This document shows positions 8,742-20,068 of a stretch of 64,000 nt of DNA, piece by piece. Under the pieces are notes generated by a model. That model had not been told where the DNA came from, did not search any database, and saw only the letters and a list, made by a program, of their open reading frames with translations. The number at the start of each line of letters is the position of its first letter. Within the stretch, counting starts at the first letter, position 1. Both the position numbers and the translations under genes were made by a program. The stretch spans positions 92,738 to 156,737 of the forward strand of contig NZ_FOFJ01000006.1 of NCBI RefSeq assembly GCF_900110885.1. The letters are read 5' to 3'. This DNA is from Azotobacter beijerinckii. Its GTDB lineage: Bacteria > Pseudomonadota > Gammaproteobacteria > Pseudomonadales > Pseudomonadaceae.

Positions 8742-9938
8742 TCAGCCCGCCCGGACGAAGTCGCGGATGCGCTCGGCGGCTTCCACGCACTCGGCCAGCG
8801 GCGCGACCAGCGCCATGCGCACGCGGTTGGCGCCGGGGTTGAGGCCGTCGACGCTGCGCGACAGGTAGCTGCCCGGCACCACGGTCACGTGCTCGCGGGC
8901 GAACAGCTCGCGGGTGAAGCTCTGGTCGTCCATCGGCGTGCGCGGCCACAGGTAGAAGCTGCCGTCCGGGCGCTGCACGTCGAGCACCGGCTGCAGCAGG
9001 CCGAGCACCGCGTCGAACTTCTCCCGGTACAGCACCCGGTTGGCACGCACATGGATCTCGTCGTTCCAGGCGGCGATGCTCGCCAGCTGGGTCGGTACCG
9101 GCATGGCGCAGCCGTGGTAGGTGCGGTAGAGCAGGAAGCTCTTGAGGATCTCGGCATCGCCGGCGACGAAGCCCGAGCGCAGGCCCGGCAGGTTGGAGCG
9201 CTTGGACAGGCTGTGGAATACCACGCAGCGGCGCAAATCGCTGCGACCCAGTTCGGCGCAGGCGGTCAAGAGGCCGGGCGGCGGGTTCTGCTCGTCGAAG
9301 TACAGCTCGCTGTAGCACTCGTCGGCGGCGATCACGAAGTCGTGCTCGTCGGCCAGGGCGATCAGTTTCTTCAGGGTCTCCAGCGGCACCAGGGCGCCGG
9401 TGGGGTTGCCCGGCGAGCAGAGGAACAGCAGCTGGCAGCGCTGCCAGACCTCGCTCGGCACCGCGTCGAAGTCGGGGTTGAAGCCGTTTTCCTCAAGGCA
9501 CGGCAGGTAGTGCGGGGTGGCGCCGGCGAGCAGGGCTGCGCCCTCGTAGATCTGGTAGAAGGGGTTGGGGCTGACTACCAGGCCGTCGGCCTCGCGGTTC
9601 ACCAGGGTCTGGGTGAAGGCGAACAGCGCCTCGCGGGTGCCGTTGACCGGCAGCACGTGGCGTGCCGGGTCCAGCCAGCCGGTCGGCACCCGGAAGCGCC
9701 GCTCGCACCACTGGGCGACGGCCTCGCGCAGTGCCGGCAGGCCGAGGGTGGTGGGATAGACCGACAGTTGCTCGAGGTTGGCGGTCAGGGCCTCGGCGAC
9801 GAAGCTCGGCGAGCGGTGCTTGGGTTCGCCGATGGACAGGGCGATGGCCTTCTTGTTGGCCGGCGGCTGTACGCCGGCGAGCAGTGCGCGGAGCTTCTCG
9901 AAGGGGTAGGGTTGCAGCAGGTTCAGGGCGTCGTTCAT
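8742..9938 (-). CDS. dapC: succinyldiaminopimelate transaminase
   Basis: A 398-residue fold-type I PLP aminotransferase. The pyridoxal lysine is in S-L-S-K-R-S near residue 235, and the ADECYSE motif holds the Asp that contacts the cofactor ring. DapC transaminates N-succinyl-2-amino-6-ketopimelate with glutamate in the succinylase branch of lysine and peptidoglycan precursor synthesis. It lies directly downstream of glnD on the same strand, the known pseudomonad arrangement, with dapD nearby. The chosen ATG gives the MNDALNLL N-terminus; a longer frame exists upstream but lacks support. Confidence 0.92.
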   Translation of the reverse strand: MNDALNLLQPYPFEKLRALLAGVQPPANKKAIALSIGEPKHRSPSFVAEALTANLEQLSVYPTTLGLPALREAVAQWCERRFRVPTGWLDPARHVLPVNGTREALFAFTQTLVNREADGLVVSPNPFYQIYEGAALLAGATPHYLPCLEENGFNPDFDAVPSEVWQRCQLLFLCSPGNPTGALVPLETLKKLIALADEHDFVIAADECYSELYFDEQNPPPGLLTACAELGRSDLRRCVVFHSLSKRSNLPGLRSGFVAGDAEILKSFLLYRTYHGCAMPVPTQLASIAAWNDEIHVRANRVLYREKFDAVLGLLQPVLDVQRPDGSFYLWPRTPMDDQSFTRELFAREHVTVVPGSYLSRSVDGLNPGANRVRMALVAPLAECVEAAERIRDFVRAG

Positions 9939-9959
9939 GGGGCTTTCCTGGTGACCGCA

Positions 9960-9996
9960 GGCGGCGGGCCGTCCGTGAAGCGGGACGACCGCCGCC
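9960..9996 (-). terminator. GC-rich hairpin between glnD and dapC
   Basis: An imperfect inverted repeat just downstream of the glnD stop codon, with arms of about 14 bases (GGCGGCGGTCGTCC on the minus strand against GGACGGCCCGCCGCC). No T-run follows, so it may be a Rho-dependent pause, an RNA-processing site or an attenuator that lowers dapC expression from the glnD transcript. Confidence 0.35.
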
Positions 9997-10007
9997 TTGT
10001 TCAAGGT

Positions 10008-12707
10008 TCAGATGCTGATGCGGCTCGGCTGGAGCTGGTTGTCGCCGTCCGACAGCTGCTCGACGATCGCCTGCTGCAGGCGGGCGCAGAACTCCGGATC
10101 GGACAAGGGCTGGTGGCGCGCGTCGGTGACGAAGAACACGTCCTCGACCCGCTCGCCGAGGGTGGCGATCTTGGCGTTCTGCAGCGACAGGTCGAACTCC
10201 AGGAAGATCTTGCCGATCCGCGCCAGCAGGCCCGGGCGGTCCGGGGCGATGATCTCGAGGATGGTCACCGGGCGCAGGGCGTCGTTGTGGATGGTGACCT
10301 GCGGCGCGAAGGCGAAGTGCTTGAGCTGGCGGGGCACGCGACGCTGGATGATGGTCGGGTAGTCGGCCGGATTGCGCAGGGCTTCCACCAGTCCCCGGCG
10401 GATCTCCTGGATGCGCGCCGGGTTGTCGCCGATCGAGCCGCCGTCGGCGTCGAGCACGATGTAGGTGTCGAGGGTGAACTGGCTGGTCGAGGTGATGACG
10501 CGGGCGTCGTGGATGCTCAGGTTGAGCTGGTCCATGGCGGCCACGGTCACGGCGAAGAAGTCGTGCTGGTCCGGCGCGTAGATGAAGATCTGGGTGGCGC
10601 CCTCGAACTCGCGCTGGGTGGTCTCCTTGATCAGCACCAGCGGCCCGGCGCTGTCGGGGTGCTGGAGGATCGCCTCGGTATGCCAGGCGATGTCGCTGGA
10701 GGTGTGGCGCAGGAAATAGTCGTCGCCCAGCTGCGACCACAGCTGCTCGGCGTCGTCGGGGTCGGTGCCGCTGCGCACCAGGATGTCCAGCGCGGCGCTC
10801 TGGGTCTGGAGGATCTGCTCCTCGCGGCCGACCGGATGCTCCAGGCCGCGGCGCAGGGCGTGCTTGGTCTCGGTGTAGAGCTGGCGCAGCAGGCTGGCCC
10901 GCCAGGAGTTCCAGAGGGTCGGGTTGGTCGCGTTGATGTCCGCCACGGTGAGCACGTAGAGGTAGTCCAGATAGGTCTGGTCGCGGACCTTCTGGGCGAA
11001 GTCGAAGATCACCTGCGGGTCGGAGAGGTCCTTGCGCTGGGCGGTGGTGGACATCAGCAGGTGGTTGCGCACCAGCCAGGCGATCAGCTGGGAGTCCCAG
11101 GTCGGCAGCTGGTGGCGCTGGCAGAAGGCCAGGGCGTCGGCGGCGCCGAGTTCCGAATGGTCGCCGCCGCGGCCCTTGCCGATGTCGTGGTAGAGCCCGG
11201 CCAGGTAGACCAGTTCGGGCTTGGGCAGCTTCTCGATCAGCTTGCTGGCCAGCGGGTATTTCTCCGCCAGCTCCGGCCAGAAGAGTTTGCGCAGGTGCTT
11301 GATCAGGTTCAGGGTGTGGGCATCGACCGTATAGATGTGGAACAGGTCGTGCTGCATCTGCCCGATGATATGGCCGAACTCCGGCAGGTAGCGGCCGAGG
11401 ATACCGTAGCGGTTCATCCGCCGCAGGTTGCGGTGGATGCCCTGGCCGCTCTTGAACAGCTCGATGAACAGGTCGGTGTTGTGGGGATCGCGGCGGAAGG
11501 CGTCGTCGATCAGGTAGCGGTGGTCGCGCAGCAGGCGGATGGTGTCGGCGCGCACGCCCTTGATGGCCGGGTGCCGGGCCAGCAGCACGAAGATCTCCAG
11601 GAGAGCGGAGGGGGCTTCCTCGAAGACGGTCTCCTGCGTGACCTCCAGATAGCCGTCGCGCACCTGGAAACGCTCGTTCAGCGGCTGGACCTGGCCGACG
11701 GCGTCGCCGGCCAGGATGACTTCCTCGAAGTGCTGGAAGACCAGCTCGGTCAGCTCGGCGATGCCCATCACCACCCGGTAGTACTTCTGCATGAAGCGCT
11801 CGACCGCCAGCTTGACGTTGCTGTCCTCGTAGCCGAGCAGCCCGGCGATCTGCCGCTGGTGGTCGAACAGCAGACGATCCTCGGCGCGCCCGGCGAGCAT
11901 GTGCAGGGCGTAGCGCACCTTCCAGAGGAATTCCTGGGATTCGGCGAGCAGGCTGTACTCGCTTTCCAGCAGGAAGCCCTGGTCGACCATGGCGTGCAGG
12001 TTGAGGGTGCCGAACTGGCGGCGGGCGATCCAGAGGATGGTCTGGATGTCGCGCAGGCCGCCGGGCGAGCCCTTGACGTTGGGTTCGAGGTTGTACTCGG
12101 TGTCGTTGTAGCGAGCGTGGCGGGCCTTCTGCTCGGCGCGCTTGGCGAGGAAGAAGGCCCGGCTCGGCCACATCCGCTGCGCGCTGGTGACTTCCTGCAT
12201 GCGCTGGCGCAGGTGCTCGGGGCCGGCGATGACCCGGCTTTCCATCAGGTTGGTGATCACCGTCAGGTCGGCCTGCGCCTCCTCGGCGCATTCGGCCAGC
12301 GAGCGCACGCTCTGCCCGACCTCCAGGCCGATGTCCCAGAGCAGGGTGAGGAAGCCCTCGATCGGCTCGCGGAAGATCTCGTGATCGGCACCGTCGAGCA
12401 GGATCAGCAGGTCGGTGTCGGAGAAGGGATGCAGTTCGCCGCGGCCGTAGCCGCCGACGGCGACCAGGGCAATGTCGGCATCTTCGCTCCAGTCGAAGCG
12501 ATTCCAGGCCAGGGCGAGGATCTGGTCGACGAACCAGGCGCGGTCCTCGATCAGCCGGCGGATGTCGCGGCCTTCCCGGAAGCGTGCGTCGAGCACCTCC
12601 CGGGCGCGACGCAGCGCCTTCTTGAAGGCGGCGATAGGGCTGGACTTGAGGGCCAGTTCCGCCTGGAACTGCCCGGGATCGAACAATTCGGGATCGACCT
12701 GCGGCAT
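10008..12707 (-). CDS. glnD: bifunctional PII uridylyltransferase/uridylyl-removing enzyme
   Basis: An 899-residue protein of the expected size. The nucleotidyltransferase motif [15 protein letters not shown] is near residue 100 and provides the catalytic Asp residues. The HD hydrolase motif ([14 protein letters not shown]) is near 510, and two ACT domains that sense glutamine occupy about the last 200 residues. GlnD uridylylates PII (GlnK/GlnB) under nitrogen limitation and removes UMP when glutamine is high. In diazotrophs such as Azotobacter it also feeds into nif control. It is placed map-glnD-dapC as in other pseudomonads. Confidence 0.96.
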   Translation of the reverse strand: MPQVDPELFDPGQFQAELALKSSPIAAFKKALRRAREVLDARFREGRDIRRLIEDRAWFVDQILALAWNRFDWSEDADIALVAVGGYGRGELHPFSDTDLLILLDGADHEIFREPIEGFLTLLWDIGLEVGQSVRSLAECAEEAQADLTVITNLMESRVIAGPEHLRQRMQEVTSAQRMWPSRAFFLAKRAEQKARHARYNDTEYNLEPNVKGSPGGLRDIQTILWIARRQFGTLNLHAMVDQGFLLESEYSLLAESQEFLWKVRYALHMLAGRAEDRLLFDHQRQIAGLLGYEDSNVKLAVERFMQKYYRVVMGIAELTELVFQHFEEVILAGDAVGQVQPLNERFQVRDGYLEVTQETVFEEAPSALLEIFVLLARHPAIKGVRADTIRLLRDHRYLIDDAFRRDPHNTDLFIELFKSGQGIHRNLRRMNRYGILGRYLPEFGHIIGQMQHDLFHIYTVDAHTLNLIKHLRKLFWPELAEKYPLASKLIEKLPKPELVYLAGLYHDIGKGRGGDHSELGAADALAFCQRHQLPTWDSQLIAWLVRNHLLMSTTAQRKDLSDPQVIFDFAQKVRDQTYLDYLYVLTVADINATNPTLWNSWRASLLRQLYTETKHALRRGLEHPVGREEQILQTQSAALDILVRSGTDPDDAEQLWSQLGDDYFLRHTSSDIAWHTEAILQHPDSAGPLVLIKETTQREFEGATQIFIYAPDQHDFFAVTVAAMDQLNLSIHDARVITSTSQFTLDTYIVLDADGGSIGDNPARIQEIRRGLVEALRNPADYPTIIQRRVPRQLKHFAFAPQVTIHNDALRPVTILEIIAPDRPGLLARIGKIFLEFDLSLQNAKIATLGERVEDVFFVTDARHQPLSDPEFCARLQQAIVEQLSDGDNQLQPSRISI

Positions 12708-12757
12708 GGCGTCACCTTCCGGGGAGCGAGAGAGCGATGTTCATGGGCACGCTCGGA

Positions 12758-13540
12758 TCAGCGCGGGGTGCGCGCAATCGTGTCGTCGCGACGCAGGGTG
12801 AGGATCTCGTAGCCGTCGGCGGTGACCAGCAGGGTGTGCTCCCACTGGGCGGACAGCTTGCGGTCCTTGGTGATGGCGGTCCAGCCGTCGCCGAGCAGGC
12901 GGGTTTCCGAGCGGCCCTGGTTGATCATCGGCTCGATGGTGAAGGTCATGCCTTCCTTGAGTTCCAGGCCGGTGCCGGCGCGGCCGTAGTGGAGCACCTG
13001 GGGCTCCTCGTGGAACACCGCGCCGATGCCGTGCCCGCAGTATTCGCGGACCACCGAGAAGCCGTTCTTCTCGGCGTGCTTCTGGATCGCCTCGCCGATG
13101 TCGCCCAGGTGGGCGCCCGGGCGGACCAGTTCGATGCCCCTGTACAGGCACTCCTGGGTCACTTGGCACAGGCGCTTCGCCCAGTCCGGCACGTTGCCGA
13201 CCAAGAACATCATGCTGGTGTCGCCGTGGTAGCCGTCCTTGATCACCGTGATGTCGAGGTTGACGATGTCGCCATCCCTCAGCGGCTTGTCGTTGGGAAT
13301 GCCGTGGCAGACCACGTGGTTGACCGAGCTGCAGATCGACTTGGGAAAGCCCTTGTAGTTGAGCGGCGCGGGGATGGCGCGCTGCACGTCGACGATGTAG
13401 TCGTGGCAGAGGCGGTCCAGCTCCTCGGTGGTGACGCCGGGCTTGACGTGTTCGCCGATCATTTCCAGCACCTCGGCGGCCAGGCGGCCGGCCACGCGCA
13501 TTTTTTCGATTTCCTCGGGCGTCTTGATGGTGACGGTCAT
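12758..13540 (-). CDS. map: methionine aminopeptidase, type I
   Basis: A 260-residue protein that removes the initiator Met from nascent chains. The metal ligands are visible: two Asp in [18 protein letters not shown], His in GHGIG, and Glu in TIEP and near the C-terminus. The substrate-binding His in VVCHGIP is also present. It is divergent from rpsB, as in most Gammaproteobacteria. The ATG before [11 protein letters not shown] gives the standard N-terminus; the longer upstream frame is not needed. Confidence 0.95.
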   Translation of the reverse strand: MTVTIKTPEEIEKMRVAGRLAAEVLEMIGEHVKPGVTTEELDRLCHDYIVDVQRAIPAPLNYKGFPKSICSSVNHVVCHGIPNDKPLRDGDIVNLDITVIKDGYHGDTSMMFLVGNVPDWAKRLCQVTQECLYRGIELVRPGAHLGDIGEAIQKHAEKNGFSVVREYCGHGIGAVFHEEPQVLHYGRAGTGLELKEGMTFTIEPMINQGRSETRLLGDGWTAITKDRKLSAQWEHTLLVTADGYEILTLRRDDTIARTPR

Positions 13541-13685
13541 GCGGGTTCTCTCTCGGCGCCTGAGGCGCAAGGCATTCAATCGGAAAACGGCGATGATAAA
13601 CCAAATCGCCCGGGCGCCGCGCGGCGGGACGCCGCGGATGGACTGGCCGCTTGGCGGTCGGCCGGTAGCCGGCGCCCGGCTTTTG

Positions 13686-13826
13686 TGCTATAAAACGCGC
13701 CGCTTGGCGGGCCCCCGGTCCGCGGGCATGAACCCCACACACGTATCGGCACGGTATCCTGGGTGCCCGCAAGGGTTGGATATCGGGATGCGTGGAGGCC
13801 TAACCCGATTCGATCGAGGAATTGAA
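13686..13826 (+). promoter_or_regulatory. rpsB promoter and 5' leader
   Basis: An extended -10 element TGCTATAAA lies at 13686-13694 with no good -35, followed by a leader of about 130 bases before rpsB. In enterobacteria the map-rpsB interval carries the structured S2-binding leader (Rfam t44), so a translational autoregulatory leader is plausible here. I did not establish its fold. A good AGGA ribosome site precedes the rpsB ATG. Confidence 0.45.
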
Positions 13827-14573
<747 letters not shown>

Positions 14574-14599
14574 GCGGGACGCCAGCTGGTACCCGCTGC

Positions 14600-14628
14600 G
14601 CAAAAAGGGGGCTAGGCCCCCTTTTTGC
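14600..14628 (+). terminator. Rho-independent terminator/attenuator between rpsB and tsf
   Basis: The inverted repeat AAAAAGGGGGC-TAG-GCCCCCTTTTT forms a GC core with A/T flanks and ends in a T-run. It can act in either direction. Lying inside the rpsB-tsf operon, it probably lets only part of the transcription continue into tsf, which matches the partial terminator known at this spot in E. coli. Confidence 0.8.
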
Positions 14629-14699
14629 CACCTTCATATCCGAATATCTGAGACGCCCGATCCAGCGGGCGGAAAAATCTATTCAAGAGGATTGCGAAC

Positions 14700-15569
14700 A
14701 TGGCAGAGATTACTGCGGCGCTGGTCAAGGAACTGCGCGAACGTACCGGCCAGGGCATGATGGATTGCAAGAAGGCCCTGACGGCCGCCGGTGGCGACAT
14801 CGAGAAGGCCATCGACGACATGCGTGCCGCCGGTGCGATCAAGGCGGCCAAGAAGGCCGGCAACATCGCTGCCGAGGGCTCCATCGCGGTCAAGGTGGCC
14901 GATGACGGCAAGGCGGCGGTGATCGTCGAGGTCAACTCCCAGACCGACTTCCTGGCCCTGCAGGACGATTTCAAGGCCTTCGTCGCCGCCAGCCTCGAGA
15001 AGGCCTTCGCCGACAAGCTGACCGACGCCGCTCCGCTGATCGCGGCCCAGGAGTCGGCGCGCGAGGCTCTGGTGGCCAAGTGCGGCGAAAACGTCAACAT
15101 CCGCCGTCTGACCCGTGTCGAGGGCGACGTGGTGGGTGCCTACCTGCACGGTCACCGCATCGGCGTTCTGGTCACCCTGAAGGGCGGCAGCGTCGAGCTG
15201 GCCAAGGAAATCGCCATGCACGTGGCGGCCAGCAACCCGCAGTTCCTGAGCCCGTCCCAGGTTTCCGAGGAGGCGATCGCCAAGGAGAAGGAAATCTTCC
15301 TGGCGCTGAACGCCGACAAGATCGCCGGCAAGCCGGAAAACATCGTCGAGAACATGGTCAAGGGCCGTATCGGCAAGTTCCTCGCCGAAGCCAGCCTGGT
15401 CGAGCAGCCGTTCGTCAAGGATCCGGAAGTCAAGGTGGGCGATCTGGCTAAGAAGGCCGGGGCCGAAATCGTCTCCTTCGTCCGTTACGAAGTGGGCGAG
15501 GGCATCGAGAAGGCGGAAGTCGACTTCGCTGCCGAAGTGGCCGCCCAGCTCGCTGCCAGCCAGCAATAA
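14700..15569 (+). CDS. tsf: translation elongation factor Ts
   Basis: A 289-residue protein with the N-terminal UBA-like segment ([20 protein letters not shown]) and the TDFLAL core motif that contacts EF-Tu. EF-Ts exchanges GDP for GTP on EF-Tu. The ATG follows a purine-rich AGAGGA site. The length is normal, and its place between rpsB and pyrH is conserved across bacteria. Confidence 0.98.
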   Translation: MAEITAALVKELRERTGQGMMDCKKALTAAGGDIEKAIDDMRAAGAIKAAKKAGNIAAEGSIAVKVADDGKAAVIVEVNSQTDFLALQDDFKAFVAASLEKAFADKLTDAAPLIAAQESAREALVAKCGENVNIRRLTRVEGDVVGAYLHGHRIGVLVTLKGGSVELAKEIAMHVAASNPQFLSPSQVSEEAIAKEKEIFLALNADKIAGKPENIVENMVKGRIGKFLAEASLVEQPFVKDPEVKVGDLAKKAGAEIVSFVRYEVGEGIEKAEVDFAAEVAAQLAASQQ

Positions 15570-15596
15570 GACGGCTTCGATTCCGTCGTTCCGACC

Positions 15597-15629
15597 AGAG
15601 GCTGCCCGCTCGCGCGTGCAGCCTCTTTG
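15597..15629 (+). terminator. terminator after tsf
   Basis: Nine-base perfect arms AGAGGCTGC and GCAGCCTCT are followed by a short T-run. They separate tsf from pyrH. The rest of the gap (15630-15864) shows no credible gene, only short overlapping frames without ribosome sites. It presumably carries the pyrH promoter, which I could not pinpoint. Confidence 0.7.
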
Positions 15630-15864
15630 TCGACTGGCGGCGCGGTTTGCCGGCCCGGCCCGTGGAGCAGGGCGTGGCGATGGGGCATTCCCGACCGCGA
15701 TGCCAGAGTCGAGCGCTACAGCCGATTTACACGGGCTGTCGGGTGGCGCAACCGCTCGCCGGGTTGCCTCCCGACTGCCGGTCCGCGCGGGTGCCGGCGC
15801 GGAGCAACGACAGGCACGCGTGCCTGCCCCGATTGATTAGATAGAGCCGCAGGAGAGATACGCA

Positions 15865-16614
15865 ATGGCCCAGCAGGTGAGTGGTCGTCAACCTCGCTAT
15901 AAACGCATTCTGCTCAAGCTCAGCGGCGAAGCTTTGATGGGCTCCGAGGAGTTCGGCATCGATCCCAAGGTGCTGGACCGCATGGCGCTGGAGGTCGGCC
16001 AACTGGTCGGCATCGGCGTGCAGGTCGGTTTAGTGATCGGGGGCGGCAACCTGTTTCGCGGTGCCGCGCTGTCCGCCGCCGGCATGGATCGGGTCACGGG
16101 CGATCACATGGGCATGCTGGCCACGGTGATGAATGCCCTGGCCATGCGCGACGCCCTGGAGCGCTCCAATATCCCGGCGACCGTCATGTCGGCGATCTCC
16201 ATGGTCGGCGTGACCGACCACTACGACCGGCGCAAGGCCATGCGCCATCTGGTTTCCGGCGAGGTGGTGATCTTCGCCGCCGGAACCGGCAATCCCTTCT
16301 TCACCACGGATTCCGCGGCCTGCCTGCGCGCCATCGAGGTCGACGCCGATCTGGTGCTCAAGGCTACCAAGGTGGACGGTGTCTACACGGCCGACCCCTT
16401 CAAGGATCCGAATGCCGAGAAGTTCGAGCACCTGACCTACGACGAGGTGCTGGATCGCAAGCTGGGCGTGATGGATCTGACCGCCATTTGTCTGTGTCGC
16501 GATCACAAGATGCCGCTGCGCGTCTTCAATATGAATAAGCCGGGTGCCCTGCTGAACATTGTGGTTGGCGGCGCCGAAGGAACCCTGATCGAGGAAAGCA
16601 AGCATGATCAATGA
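15865..16614 (+). CDS. pyrH: UMP kinase
   Basis: A 249-residue hexameric kinase that phosphorylates UMP to UDP with ATP. Visible features are the N-terminal LKLSGEAL phosphate-binding loop, GGGN at about residue 55, and the [19 protein letters not shown] segment that binds the nucleotide. The ATG has AGGAGAG upstream. It overlaps frr by 11 bases, so the two are translated from the same message. Confidence 0.97.
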   Translation: MAQQVSGRQPRYKRILLKLSGEALMGSEEFGIDPKVLDRMALEVGQLVGIGVQVGLVIGGGNLFRGAALSAAGMDRVTGDHMGMLATVMNALAMRDALERSNIPATVMSAISMVGVTDHYDRRKAMRHLVSGEVVIFAAGTGNPFFTTDSAACLRAIEVDADLVLKATKVDGVYTADPFKDPNAEKFEHLTYDEVLDRKLGVMDLTAICLCRDHKMPLRVFNMNKPGALLNIVVGGAEGTLIEESKHDQ

Positions 16615-17161
16615 GATCAAGAAGGACGCGCAGGCGCGCATGAAGAAGAGCCTGGAGTCCCTGGAGCACGCCTTCGCCAAGATCCGTACCGGGCGTGCCC
16701 ACCCGAGCATCCTGGACGGCGTCATGGTTTCCTACTACGGGGCCGACACGCCGTTGCGCCAGGTCGCCAACGTGGTCGCCGAGGATGCCCGCACCTTGGC
16801 ACTGACCGTGTTCGACAGAAGCATGATCCAGGCGGTGGAGAAGGCCATCATGACCTCCGACCTGGGCCTCAACCCGGCGACTGCCGGCACCACCATCCGC
16901 GTACCGATGCCGGCACTGACCGAGGAAACCCGCAAGGGTTATACCAAGCAGGCGCGTGCCGAGGCGGAGAACGCCCGGGTCGCGGTGCGCAACATCCGCC
17001 GCGATGCCTTGGCCCAGCTCAAGGATCTGGTCAAGGAGAAGGAGATCAGCGAGGACGACGAGCGCCGCGCGGCCGACGAGGTGCAGAAGCTCACCGACAA
17101 GGCCGTCGCCGAGGTCGACAAGGCTTTGGAGGCCAAGGAGGCCGACCTGATGGCCGTCTGA
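16604..17161 (+). CDS. frr: ribosome recycling factor
   Basis: A 185-residue protein of exactly the usual length, with the conserved [15 protein letters not shown] and [13 protein letters not shown] segments that form the three-helix bundle and hinge. With EF-G it splits post-termination ribosomes. The start lies within the end of pyrH and the stop shares a base with the uppS start. Confidence 0.98.
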   Translation: MINEIKKDAQARMKKSLESLEHAFAKIRTGRAHPSILDGVMVSYYGADTPLRQVANVVAEDARTLALTVFDRSMIQAVEKAIMTSDLGLNPATAGTTIRVPMPALTEETRKGYTKQARAEAENARVAVRNIRRDALAQLKDLVKEKEISEDDERRAADEVQKLTDKAVAEVDKALEAKEADLMAV

Positions 17162-17940
17162 TGGCGGCCGCTACGGGGAACGCCATGGACAAGTACGAGA
17201 GCGCTGCTCCGGCCGTGGTGCCGCGCCATGTCGCAATCATCATGGACGGCAACAACCGCTGGGCGAAGAAACGCCTGCTGCCCGGCATCGCCGGGCACAA
17301 GGCGGGGGTCGACGCGGTGCGGGCGGTGATCGAGGTATGCGCCGAGGCGGGGGTCGAGGTGCTGACCCTGTTCGCCTTCTCCAGCGAGAACTGGCAGCGC
17401 CCGGCCGCCGAGGTCGGCGCCCTGATGGAGCTGTTCCTGACGGCCCTGCGTCGCGAGGCGAAACGGCTCCGCGAGAACGGCGTCTGCCTGCGGATCATCG
17501 GCGATCGCTCGCGCTTCAGTCCGGAGCTGCAGGCCGCCATGCGCGAAGCGGAGTTGCAGACCGCCGGGCAGAAGGGGCTGCTCCTGCAGGTCGCCGCCAA
17601 CTACGGCGGACAGTGGGACATCGTCCAGGCTGCGCAGTGTCTGGCGCGGGAGGTACAGGCCGGCCATCTGCAGCCGGATGACATCACGCCGCAGCTCCTG
17701 CAGAGAAGCCTGTCGACCGGCGACCAGCCGCTGCCGGACCTCTGCATCCGCACCGGCGGGGACCACCGCATCAGCAATTTCCTGCTCTGGCAGCTGGCCT
17801 ATGCCGAGCTGTACTTCATCGATCTGTATTGGCCGGATTTCAAGCAGGAAGCCATGCGCCGGGCGCTGGCCGACTTCGCATCCCGCCAGCGACGTTTCGG
17901 CAAGACCAGCGAGCAGGTGGAAGCAGAGGTACGGACCTGA
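17161..17940 (+). CDS. uppS: undecaprenyl diphosphate synthase
   Basis: A cis-prenyltransferase of up to 259 residues. The catalytic Asp is in [21 protein letters not shown] follows, and the C-terminal RTGG(D)[10 protein letters not shown] motif binds diphosphate. It makes the C55 lipid carrier for peptidoglycan and O-antigen. The ATG used overlaps the frr stop (TGATG); a second in-frame Met eight codons later is an alternative start. It overlaps cdsA by one base. Confidence 0.96.
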   Translation: MAAATGNAMDKYESAAPAVVPRHVAIIMDGNNRWAKKRLLPGIAGHKAGVDAVRAVIEVCAEAGVEVLTLFAFSSENWQRPAAEVGALMELFLTALRREAKRLRENGVCLRIIGDRSRFSPELQAAMREAELQTAGQKGLLLQVAANYGGQWDIVQAAQCLAREVQAGHLQPDDITPQLLQRSLSTGDQPLPDLCIRTGGDHRISNFLLWQLAYAELYFIDLYWPDFKQEAMRRALADFASRQRRFGKTSEQVEAEVRT

Positions 17941-18755
17941 TGCTCAAGCAACGAATTCTCACCGCGCTGGTGCTGTTGCCCCTCGCCCTGGCCGGTTTCT
18001 TCCTTCTCGAGGGCGTGGCGTTCGCGCTGTTCATCGGTGCGGTCGTCACCTTGGGCGGTTGGGAGTGGGCGCGGCTCGCCGGTTTCGCCGGACAGCCGGC
18101 CCGCCTGGGCTTCGCGGCGTCGGTTGCGGCACTGCTCGTGCTGCTCTACTGGGTGCCGGTGCTGGCGGCCGGGGTCATGCTGCTCGGCATTCTCTGGTGG
18201 CTGCTGGCCGTGCCGCTGGTCCTGAACTATCCGCAGAGCGCTCCTTGCTGGGAGGGCGCGGGGCGCCGGTTGGCGATCGGCCTGCTGATCCTCCTGCCGG
18301 CCTGGCAGGGGTTGCTGCTGCTCAAGCAGTGGCCGCTGGGCAATCAACTGATCCTGGCGGTGATGGTGCTGGTCTGGACCGCGGATATCGGAGCCTATTT
18401 CGTTGGCAGGGCCTTCGGTCGGCGCAAGCTGGCGCCGCAGGTCAGTCCCGGCAAGAGCTGGGAAGGGGTAGCGGGCGGCCTGCTGGCCTGCCTGCTGCTC
18501 ACCGTCGCCGTCGGGCTGGTCCGCGGCTGGTCGGCGGGCGAGCAGGTGCTGGCCTTGGCGGGTGCTGCCCTGGTGGTGCTGATCTCGGTGGTCGGCGATC
18601 TGACCGAGAGCATGTTCAAGCGCCAGGCCGGTCTCAAGGACAGCAGTCATCTGCTGCCCGGACACGGCGGCGTGCTGGATCGTATCGACAGCCTGACGGC
18701 GGCCATCCCGATGTTCGTCGTCATGCTCTGGCTCGCTGGTTGGAGGTCATTTTGA
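17940..18755 (+). CDS. cdsA: phosphatidate cytidylyltransferase (CDP-diglyceride synthase)
   Basis: A 271-residue polytopic inner-membrane enzyme with about eight hydrophobic segments. The CdsA signature is complete near the C-terminus, with the KR pair, then [18 protein letters not shown]. It makes CDP-diacylglycerol from phosphatidate and CTP. The ATG overlaps the uppS stop (TGATG), and its stop overlaps the TTG start of dxr. Confidence 0.95.
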   Translation: MLKQRILTALVLLPLALAGFFLLEGVAFALFIGAVVTLGGWEWARLAGFAGQPARLGFAASVAALLVLLYWVPVLAAGVMLLGILWWLLAVPLVLNYPQSAPCWEGAGRRLAIGLLILLPAWQGLLLLKQWPLGNQLILAVMVLVWTADIGAYFVGRAFGRRKLAPQVSPGKSWEGVAGGLLACLLLTVAVGLVRGWSAGEQVLALAGAALVVLISVVGDLTESMFKRQAGLKDSSHLLPGHGGVLDRIDSLTAAIPMFVVMLWLAGWRSF

Positions 18756-19939
18756 ATCCGCAACAGATAACCGTGCTGGGTGCCACCGGCTCCATCGGCT
18801 TGAGTACCCTGGACGTGATTGCCCGTCATCCCGACCGCTATCGGGCTTTCGCGCTGACGGGGTTTGCCCGACGGGACGAGTTGAAGGCCCTCTGTCTGCG
18901 CTTCGCTCCCCGCTATGCCGTGGTGCCCGAGGCGCTGGAGGCGCAACGACTCGAGGGCGAGTTGCGTGCCGCTGGCCTGACTACTCGGGTGCTGGCGGGC
19001 AGCGAAGGGCTTTGCGAGGTGGCGGCCCATCCCGAGGTGGATGCGGTGATGGCGGCGATCGTCGGCGCCGCCGGGTTGCGCCCCACACTGGCGGCGGTGG
19101 AGGCGGGCAAGAAGGTCCTGCTGGCCAACAAGGAGGCGCTGGTGATGTCCGGTGCCCTGTTCATGCAGGCGGTGCGCCGCAGCGGCGCGCAGTTGCTGCC
19201 GATCGACAGCGAGCACAATGCGATCTTCCAGTGCCTGCCTCCTGGTTACGGGGACGGCCTGGCGGCGGTCGGGGTGCGGCGCATCCTGCTGACCGCCTCC
19301 GGCGGGCCGTTCCGCGAAACCCCGGCGGCCGAGCTGGTCGAAGTGACGCCCGCGCAGGCTTGTGCCCATCCCAACTGGTCGATGGGGCGGAAGATCTCCG
19401 TGGACTCGGCGAGCATGATGAACAAGGGGCTTGAGCTGATCGAGGCCTGTTGGCTGTTCGATGCGCGCCCCGCGCAGGTCGAGGTGGTGGTCCATCCGCA
19501 GAGCGTGATCCACTCGTTGGTCGATTATGTCGACGGCTCGGTGCTGGCCCAGTTGGGCAATCCGGACATGCGCACGCCGATCGCCCATGCCCTGGCCTGG
19601 CCCGAGCGCATCGATTCCGGGGTTGCTCCCCTGGACCTGTTCGCCATCGCCCGCCTGGACTTCCAGGCTCCCGACGAGGCACGTTTTCCCTGCCTGCGTC
19701 TGGCTCGCCAGGCAGCCGAGGCCGGCGGCAGCGCGCCGGCCATGCTCAATGCCGCCAACGAGGTGGCCGTTTCGGCCTTTCTCGACGGGCGCATCCGCTT
19801 CCCGGAAATCGCGAGTATCATCGGAGATGTCCTGCAGGGCGAGCCGGTGGTCGCCATCGGCGATCTCGAGACGGTGCTGCTCGCCGATGGTCAGGCGCGT
19901 GCCGGGGCCGAAGGCTGGCTGCGGCGTTACGATCGCTGA
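18752..19939 (+). CDS. dxr: 1-deoxy-D-xylulose 5-phosphate reductoisomerase
   Basis: A 395-residue enzyme of the MEP isoprenoid pathway. The NADPH-binding GATGSIG is at residues 9-15, and the divalent-metal site is in [11 protein letters not shown]. The start appears to be TTG: GGAGG stands five bases before it, it overlaps the cdsA stop (TTGA), and the following residues match the usual Dxr N-terminus. No ATG or GTG lies at a sensible place. The MEP genes ispD and ispF are also in this window. Confidence 0.95.
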   Translation: MNPQQITVLGATGSIGLSTLDVIARHPDRYRAFALTGFARRDELKALCLRFAPRYAVVPEALEAQRLEGELRAAGLTTRVLAGSEGLCEVAAHPEVDAVMAAIVGAAGLRPTLAAVEAGKKVLLANKEALVMSGALFMQAVRRSGAQLLPIDSEHNAIFQCLPPGYGDGLAAVGVRRILLTASGGPFRETPAAELVEVTPAQACAHPNWSMGRKISVDSASMMNKGLELIEACWLFDARPAQVEVVVHPQSVIHSLVDYVDGSVLAQLGNPDMRTPIAHALAWPERIDSGVAPLDLFAIARLDFQAPDEARFPCLRLARQAAEAGGSAPAMLNAANEVAVSAFLDGRIRFPEIASIIGDVLQGEPVVAIGDLETVLLADGQARAGAEGWLRRYDR

Positions 19940-20068
19940 GCCTGTTCGCGCGGCGAAGGGCGACGAGGACCTTTTCGGCAGGGGCGGTGAGGCGGGTTCG
20001 CCAACCGACCCGAGCGTCCACACCGAGACTTGAGTTCGGCGCGCTGATCGCCGACCCGGAGGAGTTCG

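Noticed and set aside
15616..15844. Several short overlapping plus-strand frames in the tsf-pyrH gap
   Set aside because: Three frames overlap in the same place, none with a ribosome site or recognisable sequence; they are taken as chance in GC-rich DNA.
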